Notes: a model not told the origin generated them from the letters alone. Shown: positions 33,689 through 42,316, counted from the stretch's first letter. The stretch: DNA of 64,000 nt from Streptomyces sp. RB17 (GCF_009604455.1 NZ_WEGL01000005.1:310001-374000); one strand, 5' to 3'. Made by a program: numbers and translations.

Positions 33689-35107
33689 TCAGTGGTGGGT
33701 GGGGTGCGCCGGGCGGTCGCGGCCGACCGTCAGGCGTGCCGGCCGGTACGGGACGTATGCCGCCCCGTCCGGACCGAGCGCGGTGGCGGACCGCTGCAGC
33801 GCGGCCGGGGTCGCGGCGTCGTCCCAGTCGCCGGTGGTGACACGGTGGTCCAGCGCGTGCAGGGCGGCCACGGTCTCGGCGGTGGTGAAGGTGCAGTGGC
33901 CCTGCCGTTCGACGTAGGCCTGCCGCAGCAGCGCTCCGTCCCCGGCCGCGCGCACCCGGTCGCCGAACTGCCGCTCCTGTTCGACCGGGACCAGGTTGTC
34001 GGCGATCGTGTGCACGTCCAGCAGCGGTACGCCGAGGCCCTGACCGGCGGAGGAGGTGCGCTGCGCGGCACGGACCGCGGCGGGGTCGGCGGTGATCGCG
34101 GCGCCCCGGTTCAGGGATGCCAGGTCGGCGCGCAGGTCGAGTCCGGCCGCCCGGTACAGCGCCCGGACCTGCGGTGCGTGGACGGATCCGGCGAGCAGGC
34201 GGGCGTAGTCGACCCCCGCGTTCCAGGAGGTGTTGCCGCCGGCGGACTGCTCGACGGCGTACCGGCCGCCCTCGACGAACGACAGGATGCCCTGCGCGAA
34301 CCACGCGTCCTGCTGCTCCTCCTGGCCCGCCCAGTCCGTCGGCGCCGGCTTCTGCTGTCCGGGCGCCCAGGCGGGCAGGTTGAGGAAGGCCGCGGCCAGC
34401 GCGATCCGGGCGCGGCCCTGCGCGCTGGTCTGGGCCGCGGCGACGGCGTCGGTGAGCCTCTTGGCGGTGGCGGCCGCGGCGTCGGCGGAACCGAAGCGGA
34501 CCAGGCCGGGGCGCTGTCCGGGCAGGAGCAGCCGGGCGATGGTGTACTCGGCGTCGAGCTGGTAGTTGTCCAGGTCGGTGCCGCCCGCGACCAGGCCGCA
34601 CAGGCCGAGGGCGCCGTCGATCCGGCCGGCGCCGTCGCGGGCGATCTGCGCGTTGACGAGCCCGCCCATGGACTGACCGACGGAAAGGGTGCGCCGCGGT
34701 GTTCCGGTCTGGGTGGTGACGGCGTCGAGCGTGGCGAACTGGTCGCGTTCGGCGCTGTTCAGGGCCCACATCGAGCCATGGGGGTCGTACGACGACCCAG
34801 CCATCGCATAGCCCTCGGCGAGCAACTCGGTGCGTACGGCGTCCGAGGGCGCGTCCGCGGCGACGGTGGGGCCGAAGCCGTGGCTGAACAGCAGCAGGGT
34901 GCCGTTCCAGTGGGCGGGAACGTCCGCGATCCAGGTGGCGCCGTCGGAGAGGGTGCCGGTGAGGTGGCGGGCGGCCGGTGTGTCCGCCTGCGCGGCAGGC
35001 GCGGGAAAGGTCGCGAGGGCCGCGGACGCCGACATGGCCAGGGCGGCCAGGGCGATGCGCAGACGGATTCGGGGAGTTCGGGGGCGGGTGCTGGTGCTGG
35101 CAGGCAT
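33689..35107 (-). CDS. Secreted alpha/beta hydrolase
   Basis: 472 residues with a signal peptide (RIRLRIALAALAMSASAALA, cleavage near AQADT at about 42). The hydrolase fold shows LLLFSHGFGP (oxyanion loop), nucleophile S146 in SVGQSMGGL, a late aspartate in LLDVHTIADNLVP, and a histidine in RQGHCTF, giving a complete triad. Long inserts between strands suggest a lid. GQSMGG and overall size resemble extracellular esterases or acyl hydrolases of actinomycetes; exact activity unknown. First gene of a pair with an MFS exporter. The 167-bp upstream gap to the PaaX stop holds its promoter. Confidence 0.85.
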   Translation of the reverse strand: MPASTSTRPRTPRIRLRIALAALAMSASAALATFPAPAAQADTPAARHLTGTLSDGATWIADVPAHWNGTLLLFSHGFGPTVAADAPSDAVRTELLAEGYAMAGSSYDPHGSMWALNSAERDQFATLDAVTTQTGTPRRTLSVGQSMGGLVNAQIARDGAGRIDGALGLCGLVAGGTDLDNYQLDAEYTIARLLLPGQRPGLVRFGSADAAAATAKRLTDAVAAAQTSAQGRARIALAAAFLNLPAWAPGQQKPAPTDWAGQEEQQDAWFAQGILSFVEGGRYAVEQSAGGNTSWNAGVDYARLLAGSVHAPQVRALYRAAGLDLRADLASLNRGAAITADPAAVRAAQRTSSAGQGLGVPLLDVHTIADNLVPVEQERQFGDRVRAAGDGALLRQAYVERQGHCTFTTAETVAALHALDHRVTTGDWDDAATPAALQRSATALGPDGAAYVPYRPARLTVGRDRPAHPTHH

Positions 35108-35274
35108 GGAGGTGGCTCCTTGTGGGCGGCTGCGGAGCGGAGACCCGGGAAGATGCTCAGTGCACTGAACGAAGGTGTGGAGGAATGTAGGGCCGAATTC
35201 TTGCGGCGGTCAAGACAATGCACAACATCGGTTTGAGGGCGGGACCGCTGCGGAGGTGGCACGTACGAACGGCC

Positions 35275-36096
35275 CTACGCCGCCGGCATCGTCTCGATCA
35301 GTCGGCGCGCCGCGTCCCGGGCAGGCGCTTCCAGCAGGGCGTGGACCGTGCGGAACGTCTTCTCCGCAGCGGCCGCCGGCCAGTCCGCCGGCAGGTGCCG
35401 TACGGGCAACCGGGGGTCGGCGCGGATGGTTTGGAGCCATTCGGCGGTCAGCCGGAGGCGCAGCGCGAGGGCGTCCTCGGCGTCCGGGTCCGCAGCGCCC
35501 GACGCGTACGGCCGCCAGGTCGCCTCGAACTCCCGGTAATGCGCGGCCAGTTCGCCCAGATCCCAGGTGTCGTCGATCATCTCGGCGATGTCCGTACCGG
35601 CGTCAGCATGCGCCCGGAAGACCTTCACATGCGCTTCCAGGCCCAGCTCGGCGACGATCTCGGAGACGTCGACTGCGCCGGGCGCGATCCACAGCCCGCT
35701 GAACAGAGCGCCGAAGCCCGCCCAGGTCAACTGGGAGCGCAGATCGTGCCGTTGGCGCTGCCAGGACTCCGGCAGCGAGAAGCCGAGCAGGGTCCAGGTG
35801 CCGTCCAAGTCCCGGTTGACCGCGCCGGTCGTCCAGATGCGCCGCTCGCCGTCGCGCAGGATCGCCTCCGAGCGGTCGGTGAGTCCGACATAGGTCCGCC
35901 GGCCCTCGCGCCTGCGGCTCAGCAGACCGCGACCGACCATACGCGTGAGCGTGGACCGGGTGGCCTGCTCTCCGACGCCGGCGCGCCGGAACACCTCGAT
36001 GACACTGCCCGTGTACACGCACACCCCGCGGCCCAGCACCTCGTCACCGAGGAAACTGAGCAGGAGGGACTGGGGGCGGGGGACAGGAACGGTCAC
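35275..36096 (-). CDS. PaaX-family transcriptional regulator
   Basis: Read from the GTG at 36094-36096 the protein has 273 residues. The N-terminal winged helix reads QSLLLSFLGDEVLGRG, IEVFRRAGVGEQATRSTLT and RMVGRGLLSRRREGRR; the central and C-terminal parts (WTLLGFSLPESWQRQRHDLR, SQLTWAGFGALFSGLWIAP, RLTAEWLQTIRADPRLP) are the PaaX_C ligand-binding domain that in the founding member senses phenylacetyl-CoA. No paa genes are nearby; the adjacent hydrolase and exporter genes downstream on the same strand are the best target candidates. Upstream starts add atypical sequence and were not used. Confidence 0.88.
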   Translation of the reverse strand: MTVPVPRPQSLLLSFLGDEVLGRGVCVYTGSVIEVFRRAGVGEQATRSTLTRMVGRGLLSRRREGRRTYVGLTDRSEAILRDGERRIWTTGAVNRDLDGTWTLLGFSLPESWQRQRHDLRSQLTWAGFGALFSGLWIAPGAVDVSEIVAELGLEAHVKVFRAHADAGTDIAEMIDDTWDLGELAAHYREFEATWRPYASGAADPDAEDALALRLRLTAEWLQTIRADPRLPVRHLPADWPAAAAEKTFRTVHALLEAPARDAARRLIETMPAA

Positions 36097-36148
36097 GCGG
36101 ATACAGTACGAGGCCGCGTCCGCCCGCGGGTACGCGGCGACCGGCGCG

Positions 36149-36574
36149 TCAGGTGAGCCCGTTGCCGGCGACACGCAGCAGCAGGGTGTGCAGCGTCTCC
36201 CGTTCGGCGGGGGCGAGCGGGGTGAGCAGTTCGTCGGTCACGCGTTGGCCCGCCTGGTCCGTGTCGCGGAGGAAGGCCCGGCCGTCCTCGGTGAGGACGA
36301 CGATGCGGCTGCGGCGGTCCTCCGGGGCCGGCCGGCGCTCGGCGAAGCCCAGCTTCTCCAGGTCGTCCACCAGGCCGACGATCGCGCTCGGGTCATAACC
36401 GAGCCGGGCGCTGAGCTCCCGCTGGAGCGCGCCCTCGGTGGTGGCGAGGAAGCGCAGCACGGCGTAGTGCCGCAGTCGCAGCCCCGACTCCTGCAGGAAC
36501 GTGTTGAACAACTGACCGGAGCGCAGGCCCAGGCGGTACAGCAGATAGCCCGTGTCCGCGTGCAGCGCCCGCAT
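36149..36574 (-). CDS. MarR-family transcriptional regulator
   Basis: 141 residues from the ATG at 36572-36574: RALHADTGYLLYRLGLRSGQ, LRLRHYAVLRFLATTEGALQ, the recognition helix region LSARLGYDPSAIVGLVDDLE, and the wing RRPAPEDRRSRIVVLTEDG. That covers the whole MarR dimer fold. The frame is open farther upstream without another ATG or GTG for 80 codons, so the start may be a rarer codon. It is divergent from an acyl-CoA catabolic operon, and two similar CAA-N6-TTG elements overlap the operon promoter, a good operator candidate. Ligand is probably an aromatic or acyl-CoA intermediate. Confidence 0.85.
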   Translation of the reverse strand: MRALHADTGYLLYRLGLRSGQLFNTFLQESGLRLRHYAVLRFLATTEGALQRELSARLGYDPSAIVGLVDDLEKLGFAERRPAPEDRRSRIVVLTEDGRAFLRDTDQAGQRVTDELLTPLAPAERETLHTLLLRVAGNGLT

Positions 36575-36719
36575 CCACGGCTCGTCCGCGTCGATGGGGG
36601 CCGGGTCGTCGATGTGCTGGCGGGCGATGGCGGGCTCCCTGGTCTCGGTCCCCGGGCGCTGGGCTCCCCGGGGAGGGCTTCTCGTGTGCGGAGTCCAGCA
36701 TGACGCACCGGAAGGACGG

Positions 36720-36757
36720 CAACAACTATTGACGACAACAATTATTGCTCTTAGCTT
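36720..36757 (+). promoter_or_regulatory. Promoter overlapped by two MarR-type boxes
   Basis: CAACAACTATTG (36720-36731) and CAACAATTATTG (36736-36747) are near-identical dyads with a 16-bp period. They overlap a promoter made of TTGACG (36729-36734), a 17-bp spacer and TAGCTT (36752-36757) that faces the SDR operon. A repressor here would block RNA polymerase directly. Confidence 0.7.
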
Positions 36758-36797
36758 CGATCTCCTCACGACCGCACCCCATGCGAAGGGACCGCCC

Positions 36798-37715
36798 GTG
36801 CCCACCATCGATCTGACCGGCAAGGCCGCCGTCGTCACCGGAAGCGGCCGGGGCCTCGGCCTCGCCTATGCGCACGCCCTCGCCGCCCACGGCGCGTCCG
36901 TGGTCGTCAACGACATCGACGAAGCCGTGGCCGAGCAGGCCGTCAAGTCCATCACCGAGGCCGGAGGCACCGCCGTCGCCGAGGTGGTCCCGGTCGGCAC
37001 GGCCGAGGCCGCCGACCGGCTGGTCGACCGTGCCGTCGAGGAGTTCGGGCGGCTCGACGTCCTGGTCACCAACGCGGGCATCCTGCGCGACAAGGTGCTG
37101 TGGAAGATGACCGACGACGACTTCGACGCGGTCATCAGCACCCATCTCCGGGGCACCTTCACCTGCGCCCGCGCCGCCGCCGTCCGCATGCGTGAGCAGG
37201 GCGAGGGCGGCACGCTCGTCCTCGTCGGCTCCCCGGCCGGGCAGCGCGGCAACTTCGGCCAGACCAACTACGCCGCCGCCAAGGCCGGGATCGCCGCCAT
37301 GGCCCGCACCTGGTCCATGGAACTGGCCCGCGCGCACATCACCGTCAACGCGATCGTGCCGGTCGCCGCGACCGCGATGACCGAGACCATCCCCGCCTTC
37401 GCCCCGTACGTCGAGGCCATGAGGAACGGCGAACCGCTGCCGGCGTTCCTGCGCAAGGGGGAGGGCTTCGGCACCCCCGAGGACTGCGCGGCCCTCGTCC
37501 CCTTCCTGGCCTCCGAGGCCGCCCGCGGCATCACCGGCCAGTGCATCGGTATCGGCGGCGACAAGGTGGCACTGTGGTCACATCCGCAGGAGATCCGGGC
37601 CGCCTACGCCGACGGTGGCTGGACCCCCGACACCCTGGCCGACGCCTGGCCCACGTCGGTCGGCGCCGAGCCGCAGACCGTGGGCATCCCCGCACCGAAG
37701 ATCCCGGAGGCGTGA
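36798..37715 (+). CDS. Short-chain dehydrogenase/reductase, 3-hydroxyacyl-CoA dehydrogenase-like
   Basis: 305 residues from the GTG at 36798 with GAAGGGA upstream. SDR motifs: AAVVTGSGRGLGLAYAHAL (nucleotide binding), NDIDE at strand 2, VLVTNAGILRD, catalytic serine in LVGSPAGQRGN and Y-x-x-x-K in NYAAAKAG. The VVNDID plus AGILRDKVLWKM wording is that of the multifunctional beta-oxidation (MFE-2/FabG-like) 3-hydroxyacyl-CoA dehydrogenases. First gene of an operon with an amidohydrolase, an acyl-CoA ligase and a MaoC hydratase. The C-terminal extension after SHPQEIRAAYADGG is longer than in simple FabG proteins. Confidence 0.88.
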   Translation: MPTIDLTGKAAVVTGSGRGLGLAYAHALAAHGASVVVNDIDEAVAEQAVKSITEAGGTAVAEVVPVGTAEAADRLVDRAVEEFGRLDVLVTNAGILRDKVLWKMTDDDFDAVISTHLRGTFTCARAAAVRMREQGEGGTLVLVGSPAGQRGNFGQTNYAAAKAGIAAMARTWSMELARAHITVNAIVPVAATAMTETIPAFAPYVEAMRNGEPLPAFLRKGEGFGTPEDCAALVPFLASEAARGITGQCIGIGGDKVALWSHPQEIRAAYADGGWTPDTLADAWPTSVGAEPQTVGIPAPKIPEA

Positions 37716-38602
37716 TGGCACCCGCGCCGAGGCTGGACGACCTGGTCGCGATCGACGTCCACACCCACGCGGAGGTGTCCGCCAAGGGCCACTCCTCCCT
37801 GGACGACGACCTGCACGACGCCTCCTCCGCCTACTTCAAGATCGAGGGCAAACGGAAGCCCACCCTGGAGGAGACCGCCGCGTACTACCGTGAGCGGCGG
37901 ATGGCCGCCGTCGTCTTCACGGTGGACGCCGAGTCCGCGACCGGCACCGAGCCCGTCCCCAACGAGGAGGTCGCCGAAGCCGCCGCCGCGAACCCGGACG
38001 TGCTGATCCCGTTCGCCTCCATCGACCCCTTCCGCGGGAAGGCGGGGGTACGGCAGGCCCGCCGGCTGGTCGAGGAGTACGGGGTGCGGGGCTTCAAGTT
38101 CCACCCCAGCATCCAGGGCTTCTTCCCCGACGACCGCTCCGTGGCGTACGGCCTGTACGAGGTGATCGAGGAGACCGGCACCATCGCGCTCTTCCACACC
38201 GGCCAGACCGGCATCGGCGCCGGCGTCCCCGGTGGGGGCGGCATCCGCCTGAAGTACTCCAACCCGCTCCATGTGGACGACGTGGCCGCCGACTTCCCGC
38301 ATCTGAAGATCATCCTGGCGCATCCGTCGTTCCCCTGGCAGGACGAGGCCCTGGCGGTGGCGACCCACAAGCCCGGGGTGCACATCGACCTCTCGGGCTG
38401 GTCGCCGAAGTACTTCCCGCCGCAGCTGGTGCAGTACGCCAACACATTGCTGAAGGACAAGGTCCTGTTCGGCTCCGACTTCCCGGTGCTCACCCCCGAC
38501 CGGTGGCTGGCCGACTTCGCGAAGCTGTCCATCAAGGACGAGGTCAGGCCGAAGATCCTCAAGGAGAACGCGGCCCGGTTGCTCGGGCTGACCAAACCGT
38601 AA
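37715..38602 (+). CDS. Amidohydrolase-2 family metal-dependent hydrolase/decarboxylase
   Basis: 295 residues; the ATG overlaps the SDR stop by one base (TGATG). Metal-site motifs of the amidohydrolase_2 group: D-x-H-x-H in AIDVHTHAE, FKFHPSIQGFFP, ALFHTGQTG, ILAHPSFPWQDEA and FGSDFPVLTP. Members include aromatic acid decarboxylases (gamma-resorcylate, ACMS) and hydratases such as 4-oxalomesaconate hydratase. Between an acyl-CoA dehydrogenase-type SDR and an acyl-CoA ligase it could hydrate, cleave or decarboxylate a cyclic or aromatic intermediate. Exact reaction unknown. Confidence 0.87.
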   Translation: MAPAPRLDDLVAIDVHTHAEVSAKGHSSLDDDLHDASSAYFKIEGKRKPTLEETAAYYRERRMAAVVFTVDAESATGTEPVPNEEVAEAAAANPDVLIPFASIDPFRGKAGVRQARRLVEEYGVRGFKFHPSIQGFFPDDRSVAYGLYEVIEETGTIALFHTGQTGIGAGVPGGGGIRLKYSNPLHVDDVAADFPHLKIILAHPSFPWQDEALAVATHKPGVHIDLSGWSPKYFPPQLVQYANTLLKDKVLFGSDFPVLTPDRWLADFAKLSIKDEVRPKILKENAARLLGLTKP

Positions 38603-38612
38603 GGGGTGCCAG

Positions 38613-40121
38613 ATGCGCAACGAGGGACTGGGGTCGTGGCCCGCACGCCGGGCCCGCAAGACCCCCCACCGCACGGCCCTGATCCATGACCAGCGGTCCA
38701 CCGACTACCGCACCCTGCACACACGCGTCACCCGCCTCGCCCACGCCCTGCGCGCCCGGGGTATCAGGCGCGGCGACCGCATCGCCCACCTCGGCCCCAA
38801 CCACCCCGCCTACCTGGAGACCCTGTTCGCCGCCGGCACCCTCGGCGCCGTCTTCGTCCCCCTCAACACCCGCCTCGCCGGCCCCGAGATCGCCTTCCAA
38901 CTCGCCGACTCCGGCGCCAAGGCCCTGATCTACGGTCCCGCGCACGCCGGGCTCGTCGCCGGACTGCCGGGCGAGACGGACGTACGGACCTTCCTCGAGA
39001 TCGGCGACGCATACGAAGAGGCCCTGGCGTCCGTGTCGCAGGAGCCGATCGATGAACCGGTCACCCCCGACGACACCTGCATCATCATGTACACCTCGGG
39101 GACGACCGGCCGCCCCAAGGGCGCCATGCTCACCCACGGCAACCTCACCTGGAACGCCGTCAACGTCCTGGTCGACCACGATCTGATCGCCGGCGAACGC
39201 GCCCTGGTCTCCGCCCCGCTGTTCCACACCGCGGGCCTCAACATGCTTGCCCTGCCGGTACTGCTCAAGGGCGGCACCTGCGTCCTGGTCGAGTCCTTCG
39301 ACCCGGAGACCACCCTCGACCTGATCGAACGGCACCGGATCACCTTCATGTTCGGGGTCCCGACGATGTTCGACCAGGTCGCCCGGCACCCCCGCTGGGC
39401 GGACGCCGACCTGTCGTCCCTCCGCATCCTCACCTGCGGCGGATCACCGGTGCCGACCCCGCTCATCGCCGCCTACCAGCAGCGCGGGCTCACCTTCCTC
39501 CAGGGCTACGGCATGACCGAGGCCGCGCCCGGCACGCTCTTCCTGGACGCGGAGCACGCGGTCGAGAAGGCGGGCTCGGCGGGCGTACCGCACTTCTTCA
39601 GCGACGTACGGGTCGTGCGGCCCGACCTCACCCCGGTCGACGTCGGCGAGACCGGCGAGGTCGTGGTGCGCGGACCGCATGTCATGCCCGGCTACTGGGG
39701 GCTGCCGGAGGAGACCGAGGCCGCCTTCGCGGACGGCTGGTTCCGCAGCGGGGACGCGGCCCGGGTCGACGAAGACGGTTACGTGTACGTCGTCGACCGG
39801 ATCAAGGACATGATCATCTCCGGCGGCGAGAACGTCTACCCCGCCGAGATCGAGGACCTCCTCCTCGGCCACCCCGGCATCGCCGAGTGCGCGGTGATCG
39901 GTGTCCCGGACGACAAATGGGGCGAGGTGCCCCGCGCGGTCGTCGTCCCCGCCCCGGGCGCCGACCTCGATCCGGACGAGGTGCTGGCCTCACTGTCCGG
40001 GCGGCTGGCCAAGTACAAGATCCCCAAGTCGGTGGTGGTCACGGACGAACTCCCGCGCACCGCCTCCGGAAAACTCCTCAAGTCCCGGGTGCGCAATCGC
40101 TACGGCACCCCAACCCCCTGA
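38613..40121 (+). CDS. AMP-dependent acyl-CoA synthetase
   Basis: 502 residues with the full adenylate-forming set: P-loop-like IIMYTSGTTGRPKGAML, LVSAPLFHTAGLN, GYGMTEAAPG (A5), WFRSGDAARVDEDGYVYVVD (A7) with RIKDMIISGGENVYP, and the catalytic lysine in LPRTASGKLLKS. Length and wording fit a medium- or long-chain fatty acid or aromatic acid CoA ligase. It starts 10 bp after the amidohydrolase and is followed by MaoC after 15 bp. It likely activates the carboxylic substrate of this pathway to its CoA thioester. Confidence 0.93.
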   Translation: MRNEGLGSWPARRARKTPHRTALIHDQRSTDYRTLHTRVTRLAHALRARGIRRGDRIAHLGPNHPAYLETLFAAGTLGAVFVPLNTRLAGPEIAFQLADSGAKALIYGPAHAGLVAGLPGETDVRTFLEIGDAYEEALASVSQEPIDEPVTPDDTCIIMYTSGTTGRPKGAMLTHGNLTWNAVNVLVDHDLIAGERALVSAPLFHTAGLNMLALPVLLKGGTCVLVESFDPETTLDLIERHRITFMFGVPTMFDQVARHPRWADADLSSLRILTCGGSPVPTPLIAAYQQRGLTFLQGYGMTEAAPGTLFLDAEHAVEKAGSAGVPHFFSDVRVVRPDLTPVDVGETGEVVVRGPHVMPGYWGLPEETEAAFADGWFRSGDAARVDEDGYVYVVDRIKDMIISGGENVYPAEIEDLLLGHPGIAECAVIGVPDDKWGEVPRAVVVPAPGADLDPDEVLASLSGRLAKYKIPKSVVVTDELPRTASGKLLKSRVRNRYGTPTP

Positions 40122-40136
40122 AAAGGAAGGCTACTT

Positions 40137-40592
40137 ATGAGCATCACCGTCAACGGCCTGGACGAACTGAAGAAGCTCGCCGACAGTGACCTCGGCACCA
40201 GCGAGTGGATCGAGGTCACACAGGAGCGCATCGACACCTTCGCCGACGCCACCGGCGACCACCAGTGGATCCACACCGACCCGGAGCGGGCGGCCCAGGG
40301 CCCCTTCGGCGCGCCGATCGCCCACGGCTACCTCACCTTGTCCCTCTTCATTCCCCTCTTCACCGAACTGCTGGACGTGCAGGGCGTGACCACCAAGGTC
40401 AACTACGGCCTGAACAAGGTGCGTTTCCCCGCGCCGGTGAAGGTCGGATCGCGCATCCGGCTGGCCGCCCGGCTCACCTCGGCCGAGGACGTGCCCGGCG
40501 GTGTCCAGATCACCGTCGACGGAACGATCGAGGTGGAAGGCGCGAGCAAGCCCGCGGCGGTTCTGCAGAGTCTGTCGCGGTTCTACGCCTGA
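40137..40592 (+). CDS. MaoC-family (R)-specific enoyl-CoA hydratase
   Basis: 151 residues with a GGAAGG ribosome-binding site. The hotdog-fold hydratase motif is intact: FADATGDHQWIHTDPERA with the catalytic D-H pair, then GPFGAPIAHGYLTLSL and NYGLNKVRFPAPV. It hydrates trans-2-enoyl-CoA to (R)-3-hydroxyacyl-CoA, the proper substrate for MFE-2-like SDR enzymes such as the first gene here. Last clear gene of the MarR-controlled operon; the next gene is 97 bp away and of another type. Confidence 0.92.
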   Translation: MSITVNGLDELKKLADSDLGTSEWIEVTQERIDTFADATGDHQWIHTDPERAAQGPFGAPIAHGYLTLSLFIPLFTELLDVQGVTTKVNYGLNKVRFPAPVKVGSRIRLAARLTSAEDVPGGVQITVDGTIEVEGASKPAAVLQSLSRFYA

Positions 40593-40689
40593 CCTGGGCC
40601 GGTCAGTGGGAAAGTCGTTGGACTCGGGGTGCGCCGTCGCATAGCTTGACCGCGTTGGTGACCGTCCGAGTGAGTGGGGTGCGTGACCG

Positions 40690-41454
40690 ATGGAAGGAAT
40701 CCCCGAAGCGGATCTTCCACGTAGCTTCACCATCCGCGAGAGCAGCCACCGCATCCACAACCCCCTCACCGGCGAGAAGCTTGCCGTCCTCGGCCGGGCG
40801 CTCGGGCTGCCGCCCGGGGCGCGCGTGCTCGACCTGGCCTGCGGTTCGGGGGAGATGCTGTGCACCTGGGCCCGCGACCACGAGATCAGCGGGACCGGGG
40901 TGGACATCAGCACGGTGTTCACCGCCCGCGCTCGCGCCCGGGCCTCGGAACTCGGTGTCGCCGACCGGATCACGTTCCTCCACGGCGACGCCTCGGGTCA
41001 TGTCGCCGAGGAGCCCGTGGACGTCGCGGCCTGCATCGGCGCCACCTGGATCGGCGACGGTGTCCCCGGCACGGTCCGCCTGCTGCAGAGCAGCCTCCGC
41101 CCCGGCGGGACGATCCTGATCGGCGAGCCGTTCTGGCGGCGCGAGCCGCCGAGTCAGGAGGCCGTCGAAGCCTGCCACGCCGGCAGCCGTGAGGACTTCC
41201 TCCCGCTGGCCGGGCTGATCGAGCGGTTCGGCGCACTCGGCTACGACGTGGTCGAGATGGTGCTCGCGGACCAGGACAGCTGGGACCGCTACCGCGCCGC
41301 CCAGTGGCTCAACATCCGCCGCTGGCTCGACAGCAACCCCGAGGACGAACTCGCCCCCGCCTTCCGGGAGGAGCTCAGCACCGCCCCTGTCCGCTACACC
41401 CGCTATGAACGCGAGTACCTGGGCTGGGGCGTCTTCGCGCTCATGCGCCGCTGA
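40690..41454 (+). CDS. SAM-dependent methyltransferase
   Basis: 254 residues from the ATG at 40690. Motif I is VLDLACGSGEMLCTWA, then GVDIST, a variable acidic strand (HGDASG), ACIGATWIGDG, and LRPGGTILIGEPFWRREPP. This is the UbiE/Coq5-like small-molecule methyltransferase style often found alone in Streptomyces (the ATWIGDG and GEPFW segments recur). It lies 97 bp beyond MaoC and probably has its own promoter. Function unknown. Confidence 0.85.
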   Translation: MEGIPEADLPRSFTIRESSHRIHNPLTGEKLAVLGRALGLPPGARVLDLACGSGEMLCTWARDHEISGTGVDISTVFTARARARASELGVADRITFLHGDASGHVAEEPVDVAACIGATWIGDGVPGTVRLLQSSLRPGGTILIGEPFWRREPPSQEAVEACHAGSREDFLPLAGLIERFGALGYDVVEMVLADQDSWDRYRAAQWLNIRRWLDSNPEDELAPAFREELSTAPVRYTRYEREYLGWGVFALMRR

Positions 41455-41489
41455 CCGATGTGGGGGCCGGCAGCTCACCGGCCCCGACC

Positions 41490-41560
41490 CGCCGACGAAG
41501 ATGTCGTAGCCCTTGATGCCGTTGGTGGCGGGCCTGCCGGTGAGCACGTTCCACACCGGG
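41490..41560 (-). pseudogene. Nucleotidyltransferase-like (NTP_transf_6) fragment
   Basis: On the minus strand VWNVLTGRPATNGIKGYDIF matches the WN-x-L-x-G-x-x-x-x-x-G-I-x-D-Y-D core of DUF925-type nucleotidyltransferases. Only about 25 residues remain, ending in unrelated sequence. A gene scrap. Confidence 0.5.
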
Positions 41561-41574
41561 TTTTCGGCAGGCGT

Positions 41575-42012
41575 TCAAGCGGTCGGTGGGGGCTCTTCGC
41601 CGAAGACCCAGGGGGCCAGCACGACCTGCCAGCCGTCCGGGTCCTGGAAGAGCACCGCGCCGTGTTCCGGCCAGTACGGGTTCGCCGAAGGGACGGGGCT
41701 GTGCCCGTGCTCGGCGAGGCGTCGGACGGCGGCGGCCACGGCTTCGGGGCCACGCAGGTAGAGCACCAGCTGGTTCTCGGGGTGCGGCTCGGGGATGTGC
41801 GGTGGGTCGCCGTGCTGCAGAAGCTCCATGTGCACCGGTGTGCCCGGCAGGCCGAGGACGACGCCGTCGTAACCGTGGTGGCCGCGCCACTGGGCGAGTA
41901 CCGGCAGCCCGAGGACATCGCGGTAGAAGACGAGAACGTCGTCGTACTTCGCGGTCGGCCGGGCGAACCGGACCGCTCCTACCTCGAGGTGGCTGGGCCA
42001 GGAGTGGGTCAT
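41575..42012 (-). CDS. VOC/glyoxalase-fold protein
   Basis: 145 residues from the ATG at 42010-42012. The vicinal-oxygen-chelate fold is shown by YDDVLVFYRDVLGLPVLAQW, LGLPGTPVHMELLQH (first-half metal ligand region) and LFQDPDGWQVVLAPW (second half). Such proteins include glyoxalases, dioxygenases and bleomycin/fosfomycin-type resistance proteins; active-site residues H and E positions cannot be matched to one subgroup. Stand-alone gene, flanked by fragments on both sides. Confidence 0.85.
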   Translation of the reverse strand: MTHSWPSHLEVGAVRFARPTAKYDDVLVFYRDVLGLPVLAQWRGHHGYDGVVLGLPGTPVHMELLQHGDPPHIPEPHPENQLVLYLRGPEAVAAAVRRLAEHGHSPVPSANPYWPEHGAVLFQDPDGWQVVLAPWVFGEEPPPTA

Positions 42013-42141
42013 GAGTCGATGCTGACACGCTTCCTTCACGGGGCGGATCGGGCCATGGGCCTACGACCGGAGACCTGCGCCGTGATGCGAGGGCCGGATC
42101 GGTATGGAGCGCGGAGCTCCCATGGAGTTGCCCTGACAATC

Positions 42142-42155
42142 GTTGTCGCGACAAC
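42142..42155. promoter_or_regulatory. 14-bp perfect palindrome
   Basis: GTTGTCGCGACAAC, preceded by a second smaller dyad CAATCGTTG at about 42137-42145. TetR-like in form. The TetR gene at 43552 is the nearest regulator of that family; no intact promoter target is obvious since the adjacent genes are remnants. Confidence 0.5.
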
Positions 42156-42202
42156 CGAACGCGCCACTCTCCAGAAGATCCTCGAGACCGGCCGGGCAGA
42201 CC

Positions 42203-42316
42203 TCACAGCATGATGTGCTTGACCTGTGTGTAGTCCAGCAGGCCGGTGAGGGACAGGTCGCTGCCGTAGCCCGAGTGACGTACCCCGCCGTGCGGCATCT
42301 CCGAAACGGTCGTGCC
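42203..42316 (-). pseudogene. C-terminal fragment of an aldehyde dehydrogenase
   Basis: Minus strand reads NTHGTTVSEMPHGGVRHSGY, GSDLSLTGLLDYTQVKHIML and a stop, the end of an aminobutyraldehyde/betaine-type ALDH. The catalytic cysteine region and everything before are absent; the sequence changes abruptly at about 42320 into an acyl-CoA dehydrogenase tail on the other strand. Confidence 0.8.

Noticed and set aside
36149..36838. Longer MarR protein of 229 residues
   Set aside because: The extra N-terminus would be translated through the SDR promoter and operators and is low in MarR-like sequence.
42013..42202. Plus-strand sequence TIVVATTERATLQKILETGR considered as a gene tail
   Set aside because: No start, no neighbour in frame and no recognisable family; left as intergenic debris with a palindrome.
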